Part shown: in pieces, positions 43,954 to 53,072 of the stretch
Position numbering within the stretch: the first letter of the stretch is position 1
Layout: each line of letters begins with the position of its first letter
Source: Gloeotrichia echinulata CP02
GTDB taxonomy: Bacteria > Cyanobacteriota > Cyanobacteriia > Cyanobacteriales > Nostocaceae
Reading direction: 5' to 3'
Assembly: GCA_038087035.1 (NCBI GenBank)
Contig: CP051187.1
Span: forward strand, 6,702,001 to 6,766,000
DNA length: 64,000 nucleotides
Position numbers and translations under genes: made by a program
Notes under the pieces: generated by a model
What the model was told of the DNA's origin: nothing
The model's input: the letters and a program-made list of their open reading frames with translations, nothing else
The model's database searches: none

Positions 43954-44552
43954 AAGCTGGTGCGGAAACTTCTATCTTTAAATTTCCGTCCTCTGAGATT
44001 ATTCAAAAGGTTGAGTTTTCCCTGATGACGCCAGGATTTGCAATGTTATTTATTTCCAGTTTTCACCAAAGTCTTCACTTCGTGACGCTCTGCGCGTTCG
44101 CGCTGTGGAAGCCCTAGGAGATATTTTTGCAATTAGGACTAGCGATCGCACACAAGTAATTTGCTAGGAATAAACCTAACTATATTACCAAACATAAATA
44201 TGTCCCAATCCCTTGCCAATGACAAATGACACCCTAGCTAGTACGTTTTATTTGCGCCGACCTACTTAAAACTAAAACTAATAACTGTAACTAACTGGGA
44301 TTGACTAAGTATAGTGAATTCTGCTTATCTTTTTGTTGTCATCTGAATAGTTTGCAAGTTGCTGTCTGAGGCGCTCATAGCATGGCAAAATCAGAAAAGT
44401 CTGTAAAATGCTATGGCATTGCTTATGTTTTTATACCAAAGCCCCCAGTCAAAAATCCATCAAAGGCAAACTTTCGGTGGTAAAGCTGTGACGATTTATC
44501 TATATTTTCACAGCCCAACGGCTCCCATAAATGCGAATCAGGAGAAAGCACT
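43954..44552. other. Upstream region of amiC1
   Basis: No credible gene is present; a 73-codon frame starting inside the MITE has no recognisable family and ends in a short palindrome-rich segment. The region holds a hairpin-repeat member at 44178-44226. The last 100 bases before amiC1 resemble the leader of amiC2 (AACGGCTCCCATAAATGCGA then ATCAGGAGAA versus the same with one change). Confidence 0.5.
44178..44226 (+). repeat. 50-bp hairpin repeat, copy 2 (upstream of amiC1)
   Basis: AACTATATTACCAAACATAA continues as ATATGTCCCAATCCCTTGCC and AATGACAAA. It matches copies at 41401-41450 (minus) and 50965-51010. Confidence 0.75.
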
Positions 44553-46388
44553 TTGAAACTACGCTGGTTAATACCTGGTACTTTTGGAACTATCTTCTTG
44601 CTATCGTCCCCAGCAATAGCTGCGAGACTAGAATCTTGGCGTTTTGATACCAATCAAAACCGCTTAGAAATTAACACTGTGGGCGCTGTTCAACCCAAGG
44701 CACAACTCATTTTTAACCCGACTCGTCTGGTCATTGATTTACCAGAAACCACATTTGGGCGTCCACAGTTAACTCAAGCAGTAGGTGGTGGAATTCGTTC
44801 GCTCCGTATTGGGCAGTTTGACCAACAAACAACGCGCATTGTTGTTGAACTCACTCCTGGCTATACCCTAGACCCTAACCAAGTTAAATTTGTCGGGGCA
44901 TCTGCCAATCGTTGGACGGTACAATTACCCACCCCAGAAGTCGAGAAAGTCCAGTCTTCTAGCAACAATCCTTTGAGGATACTTCCCATCAACTCTGACA
45001 GTAAACCTGAGTTAGCTCAAATTGTCAATCCCTCTGAAGGGGGAACTCAAATTGATAACTGGCAAGTCACAGGCGATGGTTTGTTCATTCGCACCAGTGG
45101 TGGTAATCCTAAATTGCAGCTAGTTAGGAGCCGCGATCGCTCTACCATTTTTCTAGACATCTCAGGCGCGACTTTATCACCCACTCTCCCACAGCAGAAT
45201 AATCAACCCATCAACCAACATGGTCTTAGTAGCATCCAATTCACCCAACTACAAACACGACCACCCGCAGTCCGTGTAAGTTTGCGCGTAGATGCAAATA
45301 GTCCTGACTGGCGGGCTAGTCTGGGTACTGGTGGTGTGGTAGTTCTGCCTAGTCGTCTAGTCAAATTCCCCCAAAATCAAAATGATGGTTCCAGCCCCAC
45401 ACCACCTACCAACTCACCTGCAACAATTCAGTCTGTGGAATTGGCAGAAAATGGCACCCAACTGCTGATTACAGCCGATCAAACTTTATCAGCTACGGGT
45501 GGCTGGGATAGAACCACTGGTCTGTACCGCGTCACTATAGCCAATGCTAAGTTAGCACCCAACGTCACAGGTCCTAGGTTTGATGCGAATAGCCCCCTCC
45601 TGCGGATACGCCTACAATCACAAGAACCGAATACGGTTGTCGTCTTTGTCCAACCAGCCGCAGGTGTGCAAATTGGTCAACTCAACCAGGGACAGAACCA
45701 GGTTGTAGCTTTACAATTGCAGCGTTCTTCTCGCGTCACACCTCCCATTGCTTTACCGCCTCTACCAATCCCAAAGGGAGATCAATTACCCAATCCCATT
45801 AATCCCAATCCCAATCCTATATCACAGCCACGTCCCCCAATCCCCAATGGGCGACGAGTAGTGATTATAGACCCCGGTCACGGCGGTAAAGACCCAGGCG
45901 CGATTGGGATTGGCGGATTGCGCGAAAAGGATGTCATCCTGCCAATTAGTGCAAAGGTGGCAGAAGTTTTGCAGCAAAATGGCGTACAAGTAATTATGAC
46001 ACGAGATGCTGACTATTTCGTTACGCTCCAAGGGCGAGTAGACATAGCCGACCGAGCAAATGCTGCTGTATTTGTCAGCATTCACGCAAATTCAGCCGGT
46101 GCTAGTCGTCCGGAAGTGAGTGGCTTGGAAACGTATTATTACGACAGTGGTCTGAGTCTAGCTCAAATTGTCCATAACAGCATTCTTCAAACTGTGAATG
46201 TCAGAGACAGGAGAGTGCGACGAGCCAGATTTTATGTCCTCAGAAAAAGTTCTATGCCCTCCATTCTCGTAGAAACAGGTTATGTAACTGGTCAAGAAGA
46301 TGCAGCCAAACTGCAAATCGCCGCTTACCAAAATCAAATGGCCGAGGCGATCGCTCGCGGTATCCTCCAGTACCTCAGACAAAGATAA
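44553..46388 (+). CDS. amiC1: N-acetylmuramoyl-L-alanine amidase with AMIN domains, AmiC1
   Basis: This 611-residue exported amidase has a signal peptide (WLIPGTFGTIFLLSSPAIAARLE) and AMIN-type domains in the N-terminal half (LESWRFDTNQNRLEINTVG and a second around residues 290-390). A proline-rich linker follows, then a C-terminal Amidase_3 domain. Zinc ligands are visible: His in VIIDPGHGGKDPGA, Glu in GGLREKDVIL, His in FVSIHANS, and the catalytic Glu in ILVETGYVT. It cleaves stem peptides from glycan strands. In Anabaena and Nostoc, tandem AmiC enzymes drill septal nanopores needed for cell-cell communication and heterocyst formation. The start is TTG, set by an AGGAG upstream and by matching the amiC2 start. 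Confidence 0.93.
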   Translation: MKLRWLIPGTFGTIFLLSSPAIAARLESWRFDTNQNRLEINTVGAVQPKAQLIFNPTRLVIDLPETTFGRPQLTQAVGGGIRSLRIGQFDQQTTRIVVELTPGYTLDPNQVKFVGASANRWTVQLPTPEVEKVQSSSNNPLRILPINSDSKPELAQIVNPSEGGTQIDNWQVTGDGLFIRTSGGNPKLQLVRSRDRSTIFLDISGATLSPTLPQQNNQPINQHGLSSIQFTQLQTRPPAVRVSLRVDANSPDWRASLGTGGVVVLPSRLVKFPQNQNDGSSPTPPTNSPATIQSVELAENGTQLLITADQTLSATGGWDRTTGLYRVTIANAKLAPNVTGPRFDANSPLLRIRLQSQEPNTVVVFVQPAAGVQIGQLNQGQNQVVALQLQRSSRVTPPIALPPLPIPKGDQLPNPINPNPNPISQPRPPIPNGRRVVIIDPGHGGKDPGAIGIGGLREKDVILPISAKVAEVLQQNGVQVIMTRDADYFVTLQGRVDIADRANAAVFVSIHANSAGASRPEVSGLETYYYDSGLSLAQIVHNSILQTVNVRDRRVRRARFYVLRKSSMPSILVETGYVTGQEDAAKLQIAAYQNQMAEAIARGILQYLRQR

Positions 46389-46395
46389 TTAGACA

Positions 46396-46525
46396 TCTGA
46401 CAGTTAACGGTTAACGGTTAACCGTTAACCGTTAACCGTTAACCGTTAAGTTGACAAATGACAAATGACCAATGACAAATGACAAATGACCAATGACCAA
46501 TGACAAATGACAAATGACAAATGAC
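46396..46525. repeat. STRR arrays between amiC1 and amiC2
   Basis: GTTAACG/GTTAACC heptamers (46396-46450) are followed by GACAAAT/GACCAAT heptamers (46452-46525). The first part is partly self-complementary (GGTTAACGGTTAACC) and can form a hairpin. Confidence 0.9.
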
Positions 46526-46754
46526 AACCCTCCGTTGGTGTAACCTAATGCTTTACAAGTCAAGTTTTTAGGTACTAACCACATGGCAAAATCAGAGGGG
46601 CGTGCTAGAATTTTACGCCATCAGGTGTGTCTTGATCCGAGCGCAAAATTCCTTTGCGGCTTCAAAGCTAAAGTTTGGGCGGTGACGGTGTGAGGATTTG
46701 CCAATATTTTCAAAGCCTAACGGCTCCCATGAATGCGAATCAGGAGAATTGACT

Positions 46755-48662
46755 GTGAAACTACACTGGTTACTACCCGGTACTTTTGGAACTATCTTCT
46801 TGCTATCGTCCCCAGCAATGGCTGCGAGACTGGAATCTTGGCGTTTTGATGTCAATCAAAACCGCTTGGAAATCAATACAGCAGGCGCTGTTCAACCTAC
46901 GGCACAACTGATATTTAACCCCACTCGTCTGGTAATAGATTTGCCAGAAACCACCTTTGGGCGATCGCAAGTCACGCAACCAGTAGGTGGTAGAATTCGC
47001 TCGATCCGTGTTGGGCAGTTTGATGAAAAAACAACGCGCATCGTCGTTGAACTTACTCCTGGTTATACCCTAGACCCCAATCAGGTGAAATTTGTCGGCA
47101 CAAGTGCTAGTCGTTGGACTGTACAATTACCCCAGCCACAAACGGAAGCCGCAGCTCCAACAACAGAACTCGCTCAGGGGGAACCCTCTGTGCGGACACC
47201 TGTTATTGAACCACCCCCCAGGAATATTTACAATGTGGTCAGACCAGGCTCTGTCCCCCCAGTTAACAATAGAACATCTGTCAACACCACAGAAGCAGCG
47301 ACTCAAATTGAGAACTTACGAGTCACAGGCGATGGGTTTTTCCTCCGTACCAGTGGTAGTACTCGTCCGCAAGTTCAGATAAATCGCACAGAAGACAAAA
47401 CTGCAATTAACATCGACATTTCCGGCGCATCTTTATCGCCCAGTTTGCAACGGGAGATGTTGGTTAATCGCTTTGGTGTCAGTCGTATCCAATTCACCCA
47501 ACAGCAAACTCAACCATCTGTTGTTCGCCTGACTTTACAGGTAGACAAAAATAGCCCCGATTGGCGAGCAATCACCAGCCCTATTGGTGGTGGTGTGGTG
47601 ATTCTACGTAATCTAAGTGCGGTAAAATCGCCAGATGGGAGTTCTCCCCCCATACCAGCTACTAGCAATTCACCAGCAACCATTCAGTCTGTGGAACTAG
47701 CAGAAAATGGCACCCAACTCCTGATTAGAGCCGACCAAGCTTTATCTGCTAGCGGTGGCTGGGATAGAACTTCTGGTCTGTTCCGCATTACTATCACTAA
47801 TGCTAAATTAGCACCCAAAGTCACAGGACCGGCTTTTGATGCTAATAGTCCCGTCCTGCGGATACGTCTGCAGCCACAAGAACCAAATACAGTAGTCGTT
47901 TTTGTCCAACCAGCCGCAGGTGTGCAAATTGGTGAACTCAACCAGATCGGCAATCAGCTGTTGGCTTTACAATTACAACGCTCTTCTCGAATCACACGCC
48001 CTGGAATACCTCCCGTTGTCTTACCTCCCTTACCAGGACCAGACCGGGGACAATTGCCCGACACCACCACAGACAATCCCCCCATTGTACCACAGCCAAA
48101 CACCCGCCCATCTGTGCCTCGCGGTAAATTGATCGTAGTGATTGACCCCGGACACGGCGGTAAAGACTCTGGCGCACCAGGTATAGGCGGACTGCTAGAA
48201 AAGGATGTCATCTTACCTATAGGTAAAAGGATAGCCTCTATCTTGGAGCAAAATGGCGTCCAAGCAGTGCTAACGCGGGATGCTGACTTTTTCGTGGAAC
48301 TTCAGGGACGGGTAGACATCGCACAACGAGTGAATGCGACTTTGTTTGTCAGCATCCACGCTAATGCCGTTGATAATCGCCCAGATGTTAATGGCTTAGA
48401 AGTATATTATTACGGTAGTGGTTACGCCCTAGCAGAAGTAGTTCGCAAAACTATTCTCCAAGATATCAGCACCATTAAAGACCGAGGCACACGCAAAGCC
48501 CGATTCTATGTCCTCAGAAAAAATTCTATGCCTGCTATTCTCGTAGAAACAGGCTACATGACTGGACGAGAGGACAATCCCCGATTGGGAAGCCCAGAAT
48601 ATCAAAATCGCATGGCAGAATCAATTGCCCGTGGTATCCTCAGGTACTTACAACAAAGGTAA
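46755..48662 (+). CDS. amiC2: N-acetylmuramoyl-L-alanine amidase with AMIN domains, AmiC2
   Basis: This tandem paralogue of the upstream amidase has 635 residues when started at the GTG at 46755. That position aligns with the amiC1 TTG and has the same CAGGAGAA ribosome site. The signal peptide (LLPGTFGTIFLLSSPAMAARLE), AMIN-like domains and C-terminal Amidase_3 domain are all kept. The catalytic set is present: VVIDPGHGGKDSGA, GGLLEKDVIL, FVSIHANA and ILVETGYMT. The linker between AMIN domains is longer than in AmiC1. AmiC2 homologues are needed for septal nanopore formation and differentiation in Nostoc punctiforme. The upstream frame to 46698 lies in the duplicated leader and is rejected. 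Confidence 0.93.
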   Translation: MKLHWLLPGTFGTIFLLSSPAMAARLESWRFDVNQNRLEINTAGAVQPTAQLIFNPTRLVIDLPETTFGRSQVTQPVGGRIRSIRVGQFDEKTTRIVVELTPGYTLDPNQVKFVGTSASRWTVQLPQPQTEAAAPTTELAQGEPSVRTPVIEPPPRNIYNVVRPGSVPPVNNRTSVNTTEAATQIENLRVTGDGFFLRTSGSTRPQVQINRTEDKTAINIDISGASLSPSLQREMLVNRFGVSRIQFTQQQTQPSVVRLTLQVDKNSPDWRAITSPIGGGVVILRNLSAVKSPDGSSPPIPATSNSPATIQSVELAENGTQLLIRADQALSASGGWDRTSGLFRITITNAKLAPKVTGPAFDANSPVLRIRLQPQEPNTVVVFVQPAAGVQIGELNQIGNQLLALQLQRSSRITRPGIPPVVLPPLPGPDRGQLPDTTTDNPPIVPQPNTRPSVPRGKLIVVIDPGHGGKDSGAPGIGGLLEKDVILPIGKRIASILEQNGVQAVLTRDADFFVELQGRVDIAQRVNATLFVSIHANAVDNRPDVNGLEVYYYGSGYALAEVVRKTILQDISTIKDRGTRKARFYVLRKNSMPAILVETGYMTGREDNPRLGSPEYQNRMAESIARGILRYLQQR

Positions 48663-48864
48663 AAATGTAGTACAAATTCTTAATTAAAGAGGGAACTGGG
48701 GATAGGGAACTAGGAATAGGGGATTAGTGACTCAACAGAGGAAATACCCATATCCCAACCTACACCAGGACATATTAAAAAAGTTACAGGTTGAAAATTA
48801 ACTTTGACAATCTGTCACCTAGCATCTATAATTTCAAGCTAGTTAATCACAGGTATCTCCCAGT

Positions 48865-48962
48865 CCCCAGCGATGCACTGAGCCGGTCGTTGTGTCCCCA
48901 GCGATGCACTGAGCCGGTCGAAGTGTCCCCAGCGATGCACTGAGCTTGCCGAAGTGTCCCCA
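48865..48962. repeat. 31-bp direct repeats (CCCCAGCGATGCACTGAGC)
   Basis: Three units of about 31 bases (CCCCAGCGATGCACTGAGCC then GGTCGAAGTGT) run head to tail. The reverse-complement sequence forms the four-unit array at 52117-52268. It overlaps the upstream, less likely start of murI. Confidence 0.9.
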
Positions 48963-48998
48963 GTCCCAAAAACCTCAACCAATATCTATTATCTACCT

Positions 48999-49880
48999 GT
49001 GTATTCATCTTCTATTTTTGAAAGTAATTTTTACCATTTTTCTGATCAAGAACCTCAACGAGCCCCAATAGGTATCTTTGATAGTGGTGTGGGTGGTCTG
49101 ACGGTACTACGTCAACTTTATCGACAACTCCCCAACGAATCATTTATTTACCTTGGTGATACAGCTCGACTTCCTTATGGGATTCGTTCACAAGCAGAAA
49201 TTTTACAGTATGTACGCGAAATCCTTACCTGGATGCAACAGCAACGGGTAAAAATGGTGATTATGGCTTGTAACACCAGTTCTGCTCTAGCACTAGAAAC
49301 CGTGCGTGAGGAATTTCCAGAGCCGATTCTTGGTGTTATCCTCCCCGGAGCAAAAGCAGCTGTACAGCAAGGAAAGCGGATTGGTGTGATTGCTACCCCA
49401 GCGACTGCCAAAAGCAATGCCTATCGTCATGCTATACTCGAAATTGATCCCCATGTCCAAGTCTGGCAAGTCGGCTGTCCCGAATTTGTACCCCTGATTG
49501 AGCAGAACCGCATTCACGATCCCTACACTATTGAAGTAGCACGTTCTTATTTATATCCTTTACTAGAGCAAGAAATTGACACTTTAGTCTACGGCTGTAC
49601 CCATTATCCCCACCTTGCACCAGTACTGCGATCGCTCCTTCCCTCTCAGGTAACTTTGGTTGACCCCGCTGTTTACGTGGCCACAGCTTGTTCCCAAGAA
49701 TTAGACCTACTCGGCTTAAAAAATACCCACCCCCCACTACCAACTCGCTTCGCCGTCAGCGGCTGTTCACAGCAATTCGCCCAATCAGCAGTAAACTGGT
49801 TAGGCTATACCCCAATGGTTGAAGAGGTATCTTTTACTGATGCTACATTCCCTCACTTTCAACAAGACTTTGTTGGTTAA
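48999..49880 (+). CDS. murI: Glutamate racemase
   Basis: MurI makes D-glutamate for peptidoglycan (EC 5.1.1.3). The 293-residue enzyme shows the two catalytic cysteines, in VIMACNTSSALALE and in TLVYGCTHYPHLAPVL, plus the opening PIGIFDSGVGGLTVLRQL. I chose GTG 48999 because the longer frame from 48954 begins inside the 31-bp repeat array. Neither start has a strong ribosome site, so the N-terminus is uncertain. Its position after the amiC genes groups three cell-wall genes together, an arrangement I recall from Anabaena PCC 7120. Confidence 0.93.
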   Translation: MYSSSIFESNFYHFSDQEPQRAPIGIFDSGVGGLTVLRQLYRQLPNESFIYLGDTARLPYGIRSQAEILQYVREILTWMQQQRVKMVIMACNTSSALALETVREEFPEPILGVILPGAKAAVQQGKRIGVIATPATAKSNAYRHAILEIDPHVQVWQVGCPEFVPLIEQNRIHDPYTIEVARSYLYPLLEQEIDTLVYGCTHYPHLAPVLRSLLPSQVTLVDPAVYVATACSQELDLLGLKNTHPPLPTRFAVSGCSQQFAQSAVNWLGYTPMVEEVSFTDATFPHFQQDFVG

Positions 49881-49883
49881 TTA

Positions 49884-49995
49884 GTCAAGGGTCAAGAGTC
49901 CAAAGTCCAAAGTCCAAAGTCCAAAGTCATTTATTTGACCCTTGACCCTTGACCCTTGACCCTTGACCCTTGACCCTTGACCCTTGACCCTTGAC
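49884..49995. repeat. STRR array (CAAAGTC and TTGACCC heptamers)
   Basis: AAGTCCA heptamers are followed by nine or so TTGACCC units between murI and the small minus-strand gene. Confidence 0.92.
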
Positions 49996-50007
49996 GGCTT
50001 CAGTAAC

Positions 50008-50178
50008 TTAGGTCCTTACCGATAGCTGTTGCTTGTGTTTTCTTTTGTTGTTTGACGAGGTATTCTTAGGAGCAGTATTTTTACCAGTTCGCTTTGCTAG
50101 TGCTAATAATAAGTAGACTGTGAATAAATACCCCGCAGCTAAAATAAAAATCATCATAGGCATATTCCCGTAAATCAT
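50008..50178 (-). CDS. Small single-pass membrane protein
   Basis: From the ATG at 50178 the product has 56 residues. It has one hydrophobic helix (MMIFILAAGYLFTVYLLLALA) followed by a very basic, Asn/Ser-rich tail (KRTGKNTAPKNTSSNNKRKHKQQ). The positive-inside pattern fits a membrane anchor with a cytoplasmic tail. An upstream ATG at 50205 is possible. I do not recognise a family, but the helix-plus-basic-tail composition is unlike random sequence. It sits between murI and sds on the opposite strand. Confidence 0.5.
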   Translation of the reverse strand: MIYGNMPMMIFILAAGYLFTVYLLLALAKRTGKNTAPKNTSSNNKRKHKQQLSVRT

Positions 50179-50205
50179 TGTTCTACCAGCACCTTTGTCA
50201 AACAA

Positions 50206-51132
50206 ATATGAAAACTACATCCATAGCATTAGTAGAACTTCAGCCTCACAAGTTCATGCTTGATGGCTGTAGTTTGCTATGCTAAATTACTCCGTAGAGT
50301 TATAATCTTCTACGGTTAACGAACTTAATTATTGAATTTAATTTTTCGCAGACCATACATCCGACAACAGTTAACTTGCCATTCGGCAATTGTTAACTAC
50401 GCGCCTCAGCAGTCTACCCAGTCTGCATTATTTTCGCGAAAATCTGTACGTCAGAACTAACGCCTAGGCTCAATGAGCGCTAAAGACGCGTAGCGGCTTC
50501 CCAAAAGGGCGGCGTATACTTCAAACCCAAGAGCTTCGCTTGTCGCGGGACGAAACTCAGTAAATATTCCCTTGATTCAACCCACGACTAGTTATTTTAG
50601 ACTTACAAAACCTAGAGAGTAAAAATACCTAAAGGGTATTTATCTTTCGGTTGTGGATATCTCAAAAATTTAAAATCCCTAGATTTTAGCGTAACACAAG
50701 GACTAAGACTTTTAAGCCAACTTTCTGGCTAAATTTAAAATTTTCTAGATAGCTTGAGCAAGGCTTGGCTCAATGAGTCTGGCCCCTCAATAGCCAATGT
50801 CTCAAAGGAATAAGAGCCATGTGGAAATTTTGTAATGAGGGCTACATATTAAGTCTATTGGCAACACCAAATTTATTGTTTGAGCCAGAAATTTCCCTGG
50901 AAGAATTTAGTTACTGATATATACCAGTATAATTTAAAACTCACTAATTTTATGAGCATAAAGCAAACTATATTACGAAACGTAAATATGCCGGAAATCC
51001 TTACCAATGAATCATGAGCAACAATCAATGACCAAGATTAAGCCGATCAAACGTTTGTGGTGGTCTTAGGATATATTAAAATGAGTATAGGATATGTAAC
51101 CTTTCTTAACCTAAGCCATAGTCCGCCTATCC
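50206..51132. other. 0.9-kb intergenic region upstream of sds
   Basis: No gene or tRNA is recognisable. It contains an interspersed fragment with GCGTAGCGGCTTCC (about 50488) and a member of the hairpin repeat at 50965-51010. The bases just before sds carry AT-rich sequence (GGATATATTAAAATGAGTAT) that could include its promoter. Confidence 0.4.
50965..51010 (+). repeat. 50-bp hairpin repeat, copy 3 (upstream of sds)
   Basis: AAACTATATTACGAAACGTA followed by AATATGCCGGAAATCCTTAC and CAATGA matches the copies at 41401 and 44178. The ATATTAC/GTAAATAT arms flank a GAAAC loop. Confidence 0.75.
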
Positions 51133-52104
51133 ATGACCCCAGCCACCTCCCTGTTTACCCCTGTGGAAGCAGACCTGCGAATACTAGCAGATAATCTCAA
51201 AGAGCTAGTAGGAAATCGCCACCCCATACTTTATGCAGCTGCCGAACATTTATTTGGAGCTGGGGGAAAGCGTATCAGACCAGCAATTGTCTTGCTGATA
51301 TCGCGGGCGACAATGTTAGAACAAGATATAACCCACCGTCACCGACGCTTGGCTGAGATCACGGAAATGATTCACACAGCCAGTTTGGTACATGACGATG
51401 TGGTGGACGAATCAGAACTCCGACGTGGTGTTCCCACGGTTCATAGTTTGTTTGGGAACCGGATTGCGGTACTAGCAGGAGATTTTCTCTTTGCTCAATC
51501 GTCCTGGTATTTGGCAAACTTGGACAATTTAGAAGTAGTTAAACTGCTTAGTGAAGTGATTATGGATTTGGCGGCTGGAGAAATTCAGCAGGGACTAAAT
51601 CGCTTTGATACCACCACATCAATTGAAACTTACCTCAAAAAAAGCTATTACAAAAGTGCCTCATTAATTGCCAACAGTTCTAAAGCTGCTGGCGTGTTGA
51701 GCGGTGTATCACAAAAGACTACTGACCATCTGTATAGCTACGGGCGTCATCTTGGTCTAGCCTTCCAGATTGTAGATGATATTTTAGATTTCACCAGTTC
51801 TACAGATACCTTAGGCAAACCAGTTGGATCAGATCTCAAAAGTGGTAATCTGACTGCACCAGTTTTATTTGCTTTAGCAGAAAAACCATACTTGGAAGTG
51901 CTGATTGAACGAGAGTTTGCCCAAGAAGATGACTTAGAGCAAGCACTGTCTTTAATTGAAGATAGTCAAGGAATACAGCAGGCGAGGGAATTAGCTGCTC
52001 ACCATGCTAAGTTAGCAGCGGAAAACCTGGCAATTCTGGCACCCTCAGAATCTCGTCAAGCATTGATTAATATGGCGGACTATGTATTGAGTCGGCTTTA
52101 TTAG
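51133..52104 (+). CDS. sds: Solanesyl diphosphate synthase (trans-long-chain prenyltransferase)
   Basis: This 323-residue all-helical prenyl diphosphate synthase condenses isopentenyl diphosphate onto allylic primers, making the C45 side chain of plastoquinone. The first Asp-rich motif is HDDVVDESELRRG and the second is QIVDDILDFTSS. The opening GNRHPILYAAAEHLFGAGGKRIRPA is the substrate-binding GGKRIRP region. The chain length (solanesyl) is inferred from cyanobacterial orthology, not from residues I can verify. It lies between murI and hetZ, as in other Nostocales. Confidence 0.93.
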   Translation: MTPATSLFTPVEADLRILADNLKELVGNRHPILYAAAEHLFGAGGKRIRPAIVLLISRATMLEQDITHRHRRLAEITEMIHTASLVHDDVVDESELRRGVPTVHSLFGNRIAVLAGDFLFAQSSWYLANLDNLEVVKLLSEVIMDLAAGEIQQGLNRFDTTTSIETYLKKSYYKSASLIANSSKAAGVLSGVSQKTTDHLYSYGRHLGLAFQIVDDILDFTSSTDTLGKPVGSDLKSGNLTAPVLFALAEKPYLEVLIEREFAQEDDLEQALSLIEDSQGIQQARELAAHHAKLAAENLAILAPSESRQALINMADYVLSRLY

Positions 52105-52116
52105 AGATTGGGGATT

Positions 52117-52268
52117 GGGGACACTTCGGCAAGCTCAGTGCATCGCTGGGGATTGGGGACACTTCGGCAAGCTCAGTGCATCGCTGGGGATTGGGGACAC
52201 TTCGGCAAGCTCAGTGCATCGCTGGGGGCTGGGGACACTTCGGCAAGCTCAGTGCATCGCTGGGGACT
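52117..52268. repeat. Four 38-bp direct repeats (GGGGACACTTCGGCAAGCTC)
   Basis: Units start at 52117, 52155, 52193 and 52231, exactly 38 bases apart. Each contains ACACTTCGGCAAGCTCAGTG then CATCGCTGGGG, the reverse complement of the repeat at 48865-48962. An open frame across the array is an artefact. Confidence 0.92.
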
Positions 52269-52287
52269 GGGGAAGATGGGGAGAATA

Positions 52288-52376
52288 ATAACTCCTAACT
52301 CATTACTCCTAACTCATTACTCATTACTCATTACTCATTACTCCTAACTCATTACTCCCAATCCCCAATCCCCAAT
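52288..52376. repeat. STRR array (ACTCATT heptamers)
   Basis: Tandem ACTCATT and ACTCCTA units are followed by CCCCAAT heptamers, between sds and the minus-strand hypothetical gene. It is the same family as 35479-35805. Confidence 0.88.
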
Positions 52377-52380
52377 CGCC

Positions 52381-52860
52381 TCAAGCGATATTTGGGGGTA
52401 TTCGACCTGGCGATCGCTTTTGTTTTTGTTGTAGTTGTTGTTGAATCAGGTTTTGCAGGTCAGACCGCTGTACTTCGATAGCGTTGGTCGTGGTTGTGGG
52501 AGTTTCAAAGAAAACTAGACTCTCGACGGGTTCTAATGCGAGCAGTTGGAACAAAATGTGAGTAACAGGAATCGGTGTAGCTATTAGTTGAGGGTCAAGC
52601 CCAGCAGATGAACTGAGTGGGACATCCTGTAATGTAGGGTAAGCGTAAATGACGCTTTTTTCTAATCCTGGATTTGCACGGCTACTCAACGTAGTTAAAA
52701 CCCAATCTGACTCTAAGTTCTGGAGGATATAGTACTGGGGGAAGCGTAACTTTTGGGCGATCGCAATCAGCGCAGGGGCGATTGCTGTGACAAGTTGTGG
52801 TGTTATACCATCGTGAGGTGCATTATCAATCAACAATTGAATCTGTGCTTCTAAATCCAT
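52381..52860 (-). CDS. Conserved cyanobacterial hypothetical protein
   Basis: This 159-residue soluble protein (MDLEAQIQLLIDNAPHDGIT, later FPQYYILQNLESDWVLTTLSSR) has alternating strands and helices and no membrane segment. It ends in a Gln/Lys-rich tail (IQQQLQQKQKRSPGR). It has the look of a folded, conserved protein and occupies the position of a hypothetical gene upstream of hetZ. I do not recognise a domain. It is transcribed divergently from hetZ across 212 bases. Confidence 0.75.
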   Translation of the reverse strand: MDLEAQIQLLIDNAPHDGITPQLVTAIAPALIAIAQKLRFPQYYILQNLESDWVLTTLSSRANPGLEKSVIYAYPTLQDVPLSSSAGLDPQLIATPIPVTHILFQLLALEPVESLVFFETPTTTTNAIEVQRSDLQNLIQQQLQQKQKRSPGRIPPNIA

Positions 52861-53030
52861 AATGACTTGTCAACGGCTCCTGGGTAATGGCTAAAACATC
52901 AAAATCAAGATCAAGTGTGAACAATCCCAATAAATTTGGGAAAGATAAGATCAGTCAAATACTTAAATGAGGATTGACCTGCGTTTAGCTTATACGCAAA
53001 ACCGATCCAGCCAAAACCCACGGTCGTACA

Positions 53031-53066
53031 GGTTTTAATTGAGTATGTTAGGGTCTTTTTAAAACC
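53031..53066. promoter_or_regulatory. Inverted repeat just upstream of hetZ
   Basis: GGTTTTAA (53031-53038) and TTAAAACC (53059-53066) are exact reverse complements separated by 20 bases, ending 6 bases before the hetZ ATG. It could be an operator or an mRNA hairpin covering the start. hetZ is a known direct target of HetR, but this sequence does not clearly match a HetR site. Confidence 0.4.
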
Positions 53067-53072
53067 GAGACT

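Noticed and set aside
43896..44117. 73-residue frame after the MITE
   Set aside because: It starts inside the repeat, has no recognisable family, and ends in a palindrome-rich fragment.
52108..52347. 79-residue frame with repeated SASSVHRWGLG
   Set aside because: It is a read through the 38-bp repeats and ACTCATT heptamers after sds.
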